Shown: positions 27,055 through 35,747 of the stretch, one piece after another
Numbering within the stretch: the stretch's first letter is position 1
Layout: the number at the start of each line of letters is the position of its first letter
From: Flavobacteriaceae bacterium
GTDB taxonomy: Bacteria > Bacteroidota > Bacteroidia > Flavobacteriales > Flavobacteriaceae
Reading direction: 5' to 3'
NCBI GenBank assembly: GCA_029248405.1
Contig: JAQWJJ010000011.1
Location: forward strand, 62,001 to 126,000
DNA: 64,000 nt
Made by a program: the position numbers and the translations under genes
The notes under the pieces: generated by a model
What the model saw: the letters and a program-made list of their open reading frames with translations, nothing else
The model's database searches: none
What the model was told of the DNA's origin: nothing

Positions 27055-28154
27055 TATGCGGCGAGGGATGGCTCCATCCCCATTTGTTTCAAGTGTCTCA
27101 GGTGTGCTAATATTGCTTGGCGAGTGGTTTTGTATTCGTGGTAGGGCAGATTGAATTCACGCGCAGTCTTCTTGACAATTTGGGCGATTTTTTTATAATG
27201 TATGTGACTAATGTGCGGAAAAATGTGGTGTTCTACCTGATGGTTCAACCCACCTGTAAACCAATTCATTAATCTGTTCTTTGTCGAGAAATTGACCGTT
27301 GTGAATAGTTGGTGGATGGCCCAAGTGTTTTTCATGGTCCCTGATTCATCGGGCAGAGGCATCGTGGTGTCTTCAATGACGTGTGCTAATTGAAAAACAA
27401 CACTTAAAATCATGCCTGCTGTATAGTGCATGACAACAAATCCTAATAGTATTTTCCACCACGCAAGATCAAAAAATATCAGAGGCACCACTAACCAGAT
27501 GCTCACGTACAAAATTTTAGTAAAGACCAAAACACTCCATTGTTTGATCGGATTGGGAAATTGGCCGTAAGACAATTTTCTTTTTAAATAGCGACGCGTT
27601 TGGAAAAAATCGGCAGTCAAAGCCCAGTTTATGGTCAATAGACCGTACAAAAAGACGCCGTATAAATGTTGGAATTTATGAAACTTTCGCCAAGGCGCGT
27701 GTTCAGAAAAGCGCAAAATCCTTCCAGCTTCTAGATCCTCGTCGTGGCCATGAATATTAGTATAAGTGTGGTGCAAAACATTATGTTGTACTTGCCAGTT
27801 ATAGACATTTCCAGCAAGGATATAAATACTGCTGCCCAAAATTTTATTGACCCATTTTTTGTTAGAGTAGGCGCCATGGTTGGCATCATGCATGACATTC
27901 ATTCCGACACCAGCCATTCCCAGTCCCATAACTACCGAGAGTAAAAGTTGCAACCAACCAGGCATGTTCATGGACCAAATCAGCAAATAGGGGCCAATAT
28001 AGAGCGCAAACATGACGAATGTTTTAAAATGAAGTGCCCAATTGCCTGATTTTGACAAGTTATTTTCCTTAAAGTATTGATTAACCCGCTTGTTCAGAGT
28101 TTTGAAAAATTGAGCGCTATTGGCTCGAGGGAATTTTACAGTTTGTTGTTGCAC
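27054..28154 (-). CDS. Membrane fatty acid desaturase, front-end type
   Basis: This is an integral-membrane di-iron acyl-lipid/acyl-CoA desaturase of 366 residues. Three histidine boxes are present: HDANH at residues 89-93, HNVLHH at 124-129 and QVEHH at 306-310. A Gln in the last box is typical of front-end (delta-5/delta-6-like) desaturases. No cytochrome b5 domain is fused, so an external electron donor is needed. Hydrophobic helices lie around residues 45-85, 105-120, 165-180 and 205-260. It heads a run with the aminotransferase and purT (1-base overlap), although no functional link is obvious. Confidence 0.9.
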   Translation of the reverse strand: MQQQTVKFPRANSAQFFKTLNKRVNQYFKENNLSKSGNWALHFKTFVMFALYIGPYLLIWSMNMPGWLQLLLSVVMGLGMAGVGMNVMHDANHGAYSNKKWVNKILGSSIYILAGNVYNWQVQHNVLHHTYTNIHGHDEDLEAGRILRFSEHAPWRKFHKFQHLYGVFLYGLLTINWALTADFFQTRRYLKRKLSYGQFPNPIKQWSVLVFTKILYVSIWLVVPLIFFDLAWWKILLGFVVMHYTAGMILSVVFQLAHVIEDTTMPLPDESGTMKNTWAIHQLFTTVNFSTKNRLMNWFTGGLNHQVEHHIFPHISHIHYKKIAQIVKKTAREFNLPYHEYKTTRQAILAHLRHLKQMGMEPSLAA

Positions 28155-28256
28155 AGTGTTCTATTTTGGAAAAAGGTGAATGATTACGAAAGTCTAAAAT
28201 ACATATCTGGATCGGGATTACCGCGATAATGTGTTCTAAAATTATTAAGGAAAACC

Positions 28257-28264
28257 TACATTTG
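28257..28264 (+). promoter_or_regulatory. Candidate rsmG -7 box TACATTTG
   Basis: An exact TAnnTTTG match lies 16 bases before the rsmG ATG. No clear -33 TTG is present at the standard spacing. Confidence 0.4.
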
Positions 28265-28280
28265 CGGTTAATAACTTCAT

Positions 28281-28898
28281 ATGCAATTGATTCAGCATTA
28301 TTTCCCGGGTATGAGTTCTAAGCAATTGGAACAGTTCGCTGCTTTGGAGCAGTTGTACGTGTTTTGGAATGAACAAATCAATGTCATTTCAAGGAGAGAT
28401 ATGGAGGCACTTTATGAGCGCCATGTACTGCATTCCTTGGGAATTGCAAAAGTCATTGCATTTGTTCCGGGTGCACGAATTCTCGATGTTGGGACGGGTG
28501 GAGGTTTTCCAGGAATTCCTCTGGCGATTATGTATCCGGAGTCGGAGTTTGTATTGGTGGATAGTATTGGTAAAAAGATAAAGGTCGTAAACGAAATAGT
28601 GGACGCTTTGTCCTTGACAAATGTTCGTGCACAAAAGTGTCGTGCAGAAGCGGTGGCAGGATCCTTTGACTTCGTTGTGACACGCGCGGTGACCAAGATG
28701 GAAGGCCTGGTGCAGTGGACCCAGAACAAGATTGAGTCTAGAGACCAGCATCCCTTGCCAAATGGCATATTAGCGTTGAAAGGCGGTGATTTGACTGGCG
28801 AGTTAAAACTCTTTAAAAGCGCCATGAGATTTTCTTTGTCTGAATTTTTTGACGAAGATTTCTTTGAGACTAAAGAGGTCGTTTATTTGCCAATTTAA
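28281..28898 (+). CDS. rsmG: RsmG, 16S rRNA (guanine-N7) methyltransferase
   Basis: RsmG methylates G527 (E. coli numbering) of 16S rRNA. The 205-residue protein has the N-terminal segment YVFWNEQINVISRRD, the SAM-binding motif ILDVGTGGGFPGIPLAI and FVVTRAVTKM in the catalytic region, and LALKGGDL near the end. All fit the GidB/RsmG family. It is divergent from the desaturase gene, with a TAnnTTTG box in front. It is followed by a hairpin that also serves the convergent Omp28 gene. Confidence 0.96.
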   Translation: MQLIQHYFPGMSSKQLEQFAALEQLYVFWNEQINVISRRDMEALYERHVLHSLGIAKVIAFVPGARILDVGTGGGFPGIPLAIMYPESEFVLVDSIGKKIKVVNEIVDALSLTNVRAQKCRAEAVAGSFDFVVTRAVTKMEGLVQWTQNKIESRDQHPLPNGILALKGGDLTGELKLFKSAMRFSLSEFFDEDFFETKEVVYLPI

Positions 28899-28908
28899 TT
28901 GGCTACAA

Positions 28909-28946
28909 CACCAAAAAAAAAATCCCGATGAAGACATCGGGATTTT
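28909..28946. terminator. Terminator between rsmG and the Omp28 genes
   Basis: AAAATCCCGATG pairs with CATCGGGATTTT around a three-base loop. The minus-strand side carries a T run of about ten, so it works best for the Omp28-type genes transcribed leftward. The plus-strand side (TTTTCTTG) is weaker. Confidence 0.88.
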
Positions 28947-28967
28947 CTTGTGAGATCAGGAAATGAA

Positions 28968-30656
28968 TTATTTCGTGATCAAGAGTTTCTCTGTTTGAGT
29001 TTGACCATTCAATGTCATGCGCACAAAGTAAGTTCCTGTCACTAGGGTGCTGACATCAATCGGTGTACTGTTTTGCAACTGGTCTTGCGATAATATAGCG
29101 CGCCCAAGAACATCGTATATGACTACAGAGGCATTTTCTGCGCCAGAGATGTTCAATACATTCAAAGCAGGGTTTGGATAAATGATGGCCCCTATTGATT
29201 GATGATCGGTAGCGCCAAGAGTGATCACTTGATAGCCAAATGTTTTGCTGGCTCCTGAACCATAATCACCACTAGATTCGAAGATGATAGTTCCTTGATC
29301 ATCTACTAAAGATACGCCACCTGATAACAGGCCATCGCCATAAGAATCATAAATATTGAAAGTATAACAACTTTCAGCGGGAAGGCTAATGGTTTCTGTA
29401 AAAGTACTGTTGTTGCCATAAGGTCCTCCTGAAGTTACCATAGTGCCGTTGTAATCACGGACATCCCAAGTCACTTCACTGCCCCATCCATCAGTAGTGA
29501 TGGTCAATGTTAAATCGCCAGAATATTCTTGTGCATCTGCGAATGTAGTCGTCTGGGTGTTGTTGCTATTGTTTTCATCCGCTCCAGCAGTCACAGTAAC
29601 GGTATTGGTGCCACTGAAATTAAAAGGTTCGCTAGGTAATTCTACTGATTCTGATTGAAGAGAGAGTAATTCTCCAGTCCAAGTATAGTTATAGGTCAAG
29701 TCGTTAATCGTATAGGACAAGTCCACTGAAGTCAATGTATCAGAACCCGTATTCTGTATATTGACAACAGGGCCTAATTCACCATAACATTGTTCGGAAA
29801 TATCTTCGATCGAGCGAACAAAGACATCATTTTGGTGCACTAAACCTGAAAATGTAGGGTAAGCTCCATTACCACTGATCACTTCCTGTGTCGTCTCTGT
29901 CATGAATACCACTACTTCGAGATCACCCAATTCAGCAGGAATACCATTAAAATCTGGTGGAATCTGGTAGGTGTATGTACGAGAAATGAAATCTCCGGTA
30001 GAGGTTTCAGTAATTTCTTCACCCCATTGACCAGTCACCATATCGACTAGTCGGTGCATGTGGTTGTATTCATTACCTGCATTACCGCTAGTTTGTGGCC
30101 CCAATGTATTGTTTTGAATTAAGGCGACATTCAAAAAGTTTGATGGCTCTGGGCTAGTGCCTGTATAGTAAGCCTCAACCAATATTGTCATTTCACGTGT
30201 GCTGACATCGATATTGGCTTCTGTGGCCATATTGACATATGATGCAAGCCCGAGGGTCTCATTGCTGCGCGCGGTCCATGCACCACGGCTCATAGCTGTC
30301 CCTTGAGCGCCATTTTGTGCTGATCCAGGGAAAAAGTGTCTGTTGACTGTTCCTGCTGGATAACCCACCAATTGAGATTGGTTGGCTATTGCGGTGCCCC
30401 AAGGTGTTCTAAAATCTGGATCATTACCACTAGGTACAGAATAAGAACCAACATGAATATTGATCAAGAAGACATCACCTGGGTTATTGTCTTGAATAGT
30501 TTGGGCAATCTCATGTCCTTGAGGACAAAAAACACAATAAATGCCTGTGAATTCTTCAAGAATTACTTTTTTATTTTCTGCATCTGTTGACACAATTGTT
30601 TGGGCGAAGGCTGCAGGAGCACATAACGCAAAAATTAAAAGCGCTTTTAATTTCAT
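28968..30656 (-). CDS. Omp28-type CxxC protein with T9SS type A sorting domain (paralogue 1)
   Basis: The 562-residue secreted protein has a signal peptide (cleavage near AFAQ), then a thioredoxin-like Omp28 domain beginning VILEEFTGIYCVFCPQ with the CxxC pair Cys41/Cys44. A middle region of beta-sandwich repeats (residues about 270-470) follows. The C-terminal T9SS sorting domain of about 75 residues contains IIYPNPALNVLNIS and ends GQTQTEKLLITK. The product is likely exported through T9SS and attached to or released from the cell surface. It lies 19 bases after paralogue 2 on the same strand, with part of the DNA nearly identical between the two. Confidence 0.88.
   Translation of the reverse strand: MKLKALLIFALCAPAAFAQTIVSTDAENKKVILEEFTGIYCVFCPQGHEIAQTIQDNNPGDVFLINIHVGSYSVPSGNDPDFRTPWGTAIANQSQLVGYPAGTVNRHFFPGSAQNGAQGTAMSRGAWTARSNETLGLASYVNMATEANIDVSTREMTILVEAYYTGTSPEPSNFLNVALIQNNTLGPQTSGNAGNEYNHMHRLVDMVTGQWGEEITETSTGDFISRTYTYQIPPDFNGIPAELGDLEVVVFMTETTQEVISGNGAYPTFSGLVHQNDVFVRSIEDISEQCYGELGPVVNIQNTGSDTLTSVDLSYTINDLTYNYTWTGELLSLQSESVELPSEPFNFSGTNTVTVTAGADENNSNNTQTTTFADAQEYSGDLTLTITTDGWGSEVTWDVRDYNGTMVTSGGPYGNNSTFTETISLPAESCYTFNIYDSYGDGLLSGGVSLVDDQGTIIFESSGDYGSGASKTFGYQVITLGATDHQSIGAIIYPNPALNVLNISGAENASVVIYDVLGRAILSQDQLQNSTPIDVSTLVTGTYFVRMTLNGQTQTEKLLITK
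30276..30562 (-). repeat. Near-identical DNA block shared with 31972-32258 (copy 1)
   Basis: This stretch matches 31972-32258 at a constant offset of 1696 bases. Over the first 160 bases (30276-30435) I count two mismatches. The remainder to about 30562 has roughly 15 more. Flanking parts of the two genes are much more diverged at the DNA level. The block encodes the conserved part of the Omp28 domain from the CVFCP motif to the NGAQGTAMSRG segment. Confidence 0.8.
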
Positions 30657-30675
30657 GTCTTTAGTTTTTAATTAA

Positions 30676-32355
30676 TTAGTTTTTTATTAGTTTTTGAATC
30701 GAACGATATCCATTTTGAGTAATGGACACAAAATAGCTGCCTTGGGTCAACGACGAAACATCAAACGTTTCATTGGCACTCTGGGTTTCAAAACTCTTGA
30801 TGACTTTGCCCAAGAGATCATATAGGACCACCTGACTGTTTTGTGCATTCACTAAAGTCACAATACCATTTGCTGGATTAGGATACAAGACGACACTTGA
30901 CAAGGCTTGATCCGTAATGTCCAAGTTGGCTTCAGTAGCAAAAGTTACTGAGGCGCCTGATCCGTATGTCCCTGAGGTTTGGTATATCGTATTGCTGTCT
31001 GAATCAAATAGAACGATTGATTCACCACCATTGTTGCCAGAATCGTACAGTTTAAATTTGTAACACCCACCGTTTAGGGTAAAGGTCTGGACGTCATTAC
31101 TGACACCATTGTAAGGGCCACCACTCACAACAGCAACACCATTATCATCGATAATTTCCCAAGTACACTCATTTCCTTGAGCATCAGTATTCAAAATCAA
31201 TGTGATTTCATTGGTGTTGAGTTCCGTCAATTCATTGAAAGTTTGGGAACCGCTATTGTTGGTGAGGTCATCATCATTTTCTAAAGTAATATCGACGGTG
31301 TTGGTGCTTTGGACTTCAAATGATACGCCTGGCAGGGTCACTAATTCCGAATACAAAGCGGGAATGAATCCGGTCCAGGTGTAGGTTTGAACGGCGCCAT
31401 TATTGACAGAATAGCTAATTTCGACGGACTCTAAAGGGTCGTTTCCGTTATTCTTGAGTTCAATCTGAGGCTCCACGTAACCACACTGGTCACTAATGGC
31501 AGGAACAGATTGTATTTCGGCGTCATTCTGAAGTGTAATCCCTGTAAAAATAGGTGTCCCACCATTTCCGCTGATGATTTCTTGTGTCGTTTCTGTCATA
31601 AACACAACGATTTCAAGGTCAAGGATATTTATTGGTACATTGTTATGTGCCGCTGGAACTTGGTAAGTATAGGTTCTGTCAATAAATGAACCACTTGTTG
31701 TTGGTGACACATCTTCGCCCCACTGACCTGTAATCATCTCAATTAAACGGTGCATGTGAATGTAATTGTTGCCGGCATTTCCACCAGTTTGAGGTCCTGC
31801 TGTATTGTTTTGTAATAGAGCAACATTCAGTTTGTTGGTGGACTCTGGGCTCGACCCAGTGTAATAGGCCTCAACATGAACCGTCAATTCATTGGTTTGG
31901 ACGTCAATGGTTGATTCAACAGCCATATTAAGGTACGACGGTGTGTCTAAGGTTTCGTTAGATCTCCCTGCCCATGCACCACGGCTCATTGCTGTCCCTT
32001 GAGCGCCATTTTGTGCTGATCCAGGGAAATAGTGTCTGTTGACTGTTCCTGCTGGATAACCCACCAATTGAGATTGGTTGGCTATTGCGGTGCCCCAAGG
32101 TGTTCTAAAATCTGGATCATTACCACTAGGTGCAGCAAAAGAACCAACATGAATATTGATCAAGAAGACATTACCTGGGTTATTGTCTTGGACGGCTTGG
32201 GCGATCTCATGTCCTTGAGGACAAAAAACGCAATAAATTCCTGTAAATTCCTCTATAACCACCTTGGTATTTTCTGGCTGTGTGGATACTATTGTCTGTG
32301 CAACAGTGCCAAGTGAAAAAATACTCAATAAGGTGAAAAAATAAAAGTGTTTCAT
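30676..32355 (-). CDS. Omp28-type CxxC protein with T9SS type A sorting domain (paralogue 2)
   Basis: This is the tandem relative of the gene at 28968-30656, 559 residues from ATG 32355. The signal peptide ends near TVAQ. The Omp28 domain starts VVIEEFTGIYCVFCPQ with Cys42/Cys45. Beta-sandwich repeats follow, and a T9SS type A domain (VVLYPNPANGIVTLV, ending YRSIQKLIKN) closes the protein. A longer frame from 32493 would add 46 residues before the signal peptide and is rejected. It is upstream of paralogue 1 with a 19-base gap, so both are probably one transcript. The upstream intergenic region contains overlapping inverted repeats. Confidence 0.87.
   Translation of the reverse strand: MKHFYFFTLLSIFSLGTVAQTIVSTQPENTKVVIEEFTGIYCVFCPQGHEIAQAVQDNNPGNVFLINIHVGSFAAPSGNDPDFRTPWGTAIANQSQLVGYPAGTVNRHYFPGSAQNGAQGTAMSRGAWAGRSNETLDTPSYLNMAVESTIDVQTNELTVHVEAYYTGSSPESTNKLNVALLQNNTAGPQTGGNAGNNYIHMHRLIEMITGQWGEDVSPTTSGSFIDRTYTYQVPAAHNNVPINILDLEIVVFMTETTQEIISGNGGTPIFTGITLQNDAEIQSVPAISDQCGYVEPQIELKNNGNDPLESVEISYSVNNGAVQTYTWTGFIPALYSELVTLPGVSFEVQSTNTVDITLENDDDLTNNSGSQTFNELTELNTNEITLILNTDAQGNECTWEIIDDNGVAVVSGGPYNGVSNDVQTFTLNGGCYKFKLYDSGNNGGESIVLFDSDSNTIYQTSGTYGSGASVTFATEANLDITDQALSSVVLYPNPANGIVTLVNAQNSQVVLYDLLGKVIKSFETQSANETFDVSSLTQGSYFVSITQNGYRSIQKLIKN
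31972..32258 (-). repeat. Near-identical DNA block shared with 30276-30562 (copy 2)
   Basis: This is the partner of the block at 30276-30562. Synonymous positions are preserved along with the coding ones, which points to recent duplication or gene conversion limited to this part of the two genes. Confidence 0.8.
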
Positions 32356-32465
32356 AATGATGTGACGTTTAGCTGCGTTAATTTTTTGAATAGATGTTAA
32401 ATGTACATTAAAAAAACGTAAATATTGCGTTAACAATCTACCATCTGCGGCCGTGTACTGTGCAC

Positions 32466-32526
32466 GACCAAAAAACAAATTTCGTTTGGTCATGAATTTC
32501 CTCCCCCCAGCGAATTATTCATGACC
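32466..32526. repeat. Overlapping inverted repeats between divergent T9SS-cargo genes
   Basis: GGTCATGAAT (32488-32497) is an exact complement of ATTCATGACC (32517-32526) with a 19-base spacer. GACCAAA (32466-32472) is complementary to TTTGGTC (32485-32491), which shares GGTC with the first arm, so the two hairpins exclude each other. The element is 85 bases before the plus-strand gene at 32611 and 111 bases before paralogue 2. No known riboswitch pattern is recognised. Confidence 0.45.
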
Positions 32527-32610
32527 TTTGAATGGACTGAGGATGCATAAAATTTCCAGATTTTTCCCAGATACTTTTCTTAAATTGCAAAAAAATCAAA
32601 TTTAAAACTC

Positions 32611-33330
32611 ATGACAAAAATTTTTACATTATTGGGATTGTTCCTGACAACTGCCGTTTTTGCGCAGTTCTCCTTAGAAAAGCACAGTGGTGAACCTTTA
32701 GTTGATGGACAGACCGATACCTACGGGGTTTATGGTTATGGTGCCGCCGAGCTGGATTTTTATGTCAACAATCTGTCGACAACTGATCAGATCTTTATGA
32801 AAATTGAATTCGTCAGTGCTGTAAACGACGATGGCTCTGGTGTTGAAGTTTGTTTTGGCTTGTGCTACAGTAGCCTTGTTATTGGCATGTCTTATCCTCC
32901 TGGAACGGAAGTGGTAACAATCGAACCAGGACAGAATCAAGGATTTCCAGGTGATCACATTGTCAATTTGAGTGATGGTGGTGGCGATCCAATTGAATAT
33001 GTTTTCAGATGGTATCAAGTAGACGCAAATGGCACTGAATTTGGTGACGATTTGTCAATCACTTACCGCTACGATCCAAACTTAGGATTAAACGATCTGG
33101 AAGTTGACGCATTTGCCTTGAGCACTAATGTAACGCAATATCTTCCAGTACAAATTAACGAGCAGGTGCAGATGACTTTGTTTGATCTTCAAGGCCGTCG
33201 CATCAGTGAGACTAGTTTAGCCTCTGGAATGCACCAAATCAGTGTGGGCCACCTGTCTTCTCAAATGTATTTAGCCATTTTGGAAAACGATAAGGGACAA
33301 CGGACAACAATCAAATTCATCAAGCGATAG
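32611..33330 (+). CDS. Small exported protein with T9SS type A sorting domain
   Basis: The 239-residue protein has a signal peptide (cleavage near AVFAQ, residue 19), a beta-rich domain of about 140 residues with two cysteines (VCFGLCYSS) and a C-terminal T9SS-like tail (QMTLFDLQGRRISET, QMYLAILEN, ending TTIKFIKR). The tail lacks the usual YPNP motif, so the tag is somewhat degenerate. The function of the main domain is unknown. It is divergent from the Omp28 pair and ends at a strong terminator. Confidence 0.8.
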   Translation: MTKIFTLLGLFLTTAVFAQFSLEKHSGEPLVDGQTDTYGVYGYGAAELDFYVNNLSTTDQIFMKIEFVSAVNDDGSGVEVCFGLCYSSLVIGMSYPPGTEVVTIEPGQNQGFPGDHIVNLSDGGGDPIEYVFRWYQVDANGTEFGDDLSITYRYDPNLGLNDLEVDAFALSTNVTQYLPVQINEQVQMTLFDLQGRRISETSLASGMHQISVGHLSSQMYLAILENDKGQRTTIKFIKR

Positions 33331-33352
33331 TACGGCCCGAATTTATAATGAT

Positions 33353-33389
33353 AAAAAAAGCCCGGAACCATGGTTCCGGGCTTTTTTTT
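33353..33389. terminator. Bidirectional terminator between the small T9SS cargo and the DUF6029 gene
   Basis: A perfect palindrome GCCCGGAACCATGGTTCCGGGC is flanked by seven As and eight Ts. It serves the plus-strand gene at 32611 and the minus-strand DUF6029 gene. Confidence 0.93.
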
Positions 33390-33405
33390 ATTCCTGTTTT
33401 TTTTG

Positions 33406-35073
33406 CTAAAACGTGACATTTAAATTCATGCTGAATCCATTGTTCTCGGGGACAAATCGGCAGACACCTCCCACACATATTAGGCCTCCGCGTTGGCGAC
33501 CATAATTCATAGCAAAACGGGTACGGCCCTTAGTGTAACTCCCACCTGTGTTGTAATAGTGTATTTTTCCTTCGCCACCGTGGTTATAGGCATCGGCTGC
33601 ATAAACAGCCCATTTTGCGTTGAAATTATATTCTACAACGGCACCAGACCAATTTTTACGATCTTGCTCTGTACTCAGATATTGCACCACACCTCTTATA
33701 GAACGCCCTTTGCTGAGCTTGTATGTGCCTTCTGCCACTATAATTGATGCTTTGATGTCTCCTTGACTCCCAAGCGGACCGCCCAGTACAACGCCTTTGT
33801 CGGCAATGATGTTTTGATAAGTCAATACGGAATTAAAGGATTTGCCCCACCTGTTTTTTATTTCTGCATTGATGTCCCGAAAATAGCGATTGCCCTTACC
33901 AATAAATTCTACATCATAGGATTGGTCTTCGTAAAAAGTAGCGTCAAGACCGGCCCAATATGAAAAGTTAGCGGCTATTTTTGTTCCTACTTTTCCCAGA
34001 GCACTTTTCTTCGGAAAGGAGAGGAAAATATCGGACTGCAATCCGACCTCACCAGCGCGCTGGTCAAGTGGGTCAGTGATGAGTCTTGGCTGAGCATTAT
34101 AAACATAGATATTGGTCAAGAGATAATCCTGTTGTTTGGTCAATGCTGGAGTATAGTTGATCAGCTCCTGATTAAATTGATTGCCTTCAGCCAATCGATC
34201 TGAGTAAAAACTAAAGTTTTCAAGACGTCTGAAGGTGGCGCTAGCGCCGAGTCCTTTTTTGGAAAAACCAATATTGGCTTGAAGTGCTGTTCCGTCATAC
34301 AATCGGTTCGATACCAGGGTGCCCTCGTTGGCGATCACGTCCGGATCTTTTTTTATGGCTTCAATACCCCCATAAAATTGTCCGATGCCCCAATCGATAC
34401 GGCCACTGTATGCTGCGACGTTAGTTGGAATAGCGCTATTAGTGCCTCGGTCTTGAAAGCGATTGACATAACTCCCGCCCATGCGTAAGTCTATTTGTGA
34501 CCATTGAAATTTTTGTCCTAAATCGAAGTTCAGGTCAAAAGCATTGACCACCCCCTCAGAAAGTTCAAATCCATTTCTTTGTTGGCCAATGAGGCCTGTA
34601 AAAGCAAAGTAGTCCGTAGGGTTAAATTTCGCACGAATGCCTTGAAAAGCAGAATTGATGCCAAGCTGCCTGTCTTCCCAACCTCTTAAAATAAGTCCAT
34701 TACCGAATTGCTCATAGAAATAACCTGCAGTAAGATCTAATTGATCGTGTTTGAAATTTAGGTAATATGTCGCGACACCACTTTGGTTGTCGAAGGTCGG
34801 ACTAAAACCTAAAAGAGCTGAGGGCATATAGCTTTCATATTGTACACCAGCGGTAAATTCTCCGAGATTATAATTCAGTTGAAAATAACTATTGGCCCGG
34901 AAAGCGTCTTCAGGTGCAATAAAACCCGGTTCTGACTCAGATACTTTTAAATCAAAATCATCAAGTAGCCACTGACTATTTGATTCAAATCCACCAAAAA
35001 GCGTGCCTTGTGGTGTTTGGCCAGTTGCCATGATAGTTGTAATAAGCCCACAAAGAGCCAAAAAATATTTCAT
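33406..35073 (-). CDS. DUF6029-family outer-membrane beta-barrel protein
   Basis: The 555-residue protein has a signal peptide (cleavage near MATGQ, residue 19) and then alternating aromatic/polar beta-strands over its whole length, ending FSMNLNVTF with a terminal Phe as in outer-membrane barrels. Segments such as YFYEQFGNGLILRGWEDR and GVQYESYMPSALLGF match what I know as DUF6029. A CVGGVC pair lies close to the C-terminus (RQRGGLICVGGVCRF). No function is established for this family. It follows the TlpA gene by 22 bases on the same strand and is probably co-transcribed with it. Confidence 0.82.
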   Translation of the reverse strand: MKYFLALCGLITTIMATGQTPQGTLFGGFESNSQWLLDDFDLKVSESEPGFIAPEDAFRANSYFQLNYNLGEFTAGVQYESYMPSALLGFSPTFDNQSGVATYYLNFKHDQLDLTAGYFYEQFGNGLILRGWEDRQLGINSAFQGIRAKFNPTDYFAFTGLIGQQRNGFELSEGVVNAFDLNFDLGQKFQWSQIDLRMGGSYVNRFQDRGTNSAIPTNVAAYSGRIDWGIGQFYGGIEAIKKDPDVIANEGTLVSNRLYDGTALQANIGFSKKGLGASATFRRLENFSFYSDRLAEGNQFNQELINYTPALTKQQDYLLTNIYVYNAQPRLITDPLDQRAGEVGLQSDIFLSFPKKSALGKVGTKIAANFSYWAGLDATFYEDQSYDVEFIGKGNRYFRDINAEIKNRWGKSFNSVLTYQNIIADKGVVLGGPLGSQGDIKASIIVAEGTYKLSKGRSIRGVVQYLSTEQDRKNWSGAVVEYNFNAKWAVYAADAYNHGGEGKIHYYNTGGSYTKGRTRFAMNYGRQRGGLICVGGVCRFVPENNGFSMNLNVTF

Positions 35074-35095
35074 GTCGCGTTGTTTGAGATTTTAA

Positions 35096-35578
35096 TTAAT
35101 CAGCTTGCGCTAAAATTTCTTCATAAAGTTCGTCCTCTGCACCAGGGGCATAACCCGAGTGTCTGTAAACGATCACGCCATCTTTGACCAAAATGGTCAG
35201 CGGCACCGTTGCAGCGCCAAGTGCTCGTTTTACATCATTATTGGTGTCGAGTAAAATCGTATAGTCCCAGCCCTTTCCATTGATCATTGGCTTGACCCGT
35301 TTCACAGTTCTGGCGTCATCTATAGATACCGCAATTAAGGACACATTAGTTTCGTCTTGCCAGTCTTGATAGACTTCACTTATGGCATCCAACTCTTTGA
35401 TGCAAGGAACACACCAGGTGGCCCATAGAGAAATGATTGTAAGGGACTGTGTCGCCGATGCCTCAGAAAGACTCGTGTTGGTTCCGTCGAGAGTTTTTAG
35501 GGCGACATCAGGAAGTAAATTTTGGGCGCTGACGCCAAAAGAAATCAAGAAAAAACTGAAATAAAAAAGGTATTTCAT
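35096..35578 (-). CDS. TlpA-family periplasmic thioredoxin
   Basis: The 160-residue protein has a signal peptide (cleavage near VSAQ, residue 19) and a thioredoxin fold with active site WATWCVPC (Cys56, Cys59), as in TlpA/ResA-like proteins. The expected cis-proline is in TVPLTILV. It should catalyse thiol-disulfide exchange in the periplasm or at the outer membrane. It is encoded directly before the DUF6029 barrel gene and divergently from an Omp28-type lipoprotein gene, so its substrate may be one of those proteins. That link is inferred from context only. Confidence 0.9.
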   Translation of the reverse strand: MKYLFYFSFFLISFGVSAQNLLPDVALKTLDGTNTSLSEASATQSLTIISLWATWCVPCIKELDAISEVYQDWQDETNVSLIAVSIDDARTVKRVKPMINGKGWDYTILLDTNNDVKRALGAATVPLTILVKDGVIVYRHSGYAPGAEDELYEEILAQAD

Positions 35579-35747
35579 ATCGAGGGGTTGAGTTGTTACT
35601 GAACAATATTAAGCAAAATTTATATGAAAGTTGATTTTTTGACCAAAGAGAAAGGTAAATATGACCTTGCCTAGAATTCTCAATTTTTAAAAATAATATT
35701 ACATTAGCACGAATAAATGATTCACACCTTTTATATTTTATAAGAAC

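Noticed and set aside
32356-32493. 46-residue extension of Omp28 paralogue 2
   Set aside because: The extension precedes a clear signal peptide and covers the inverted repeats, so the start at 32355 is far more likely.
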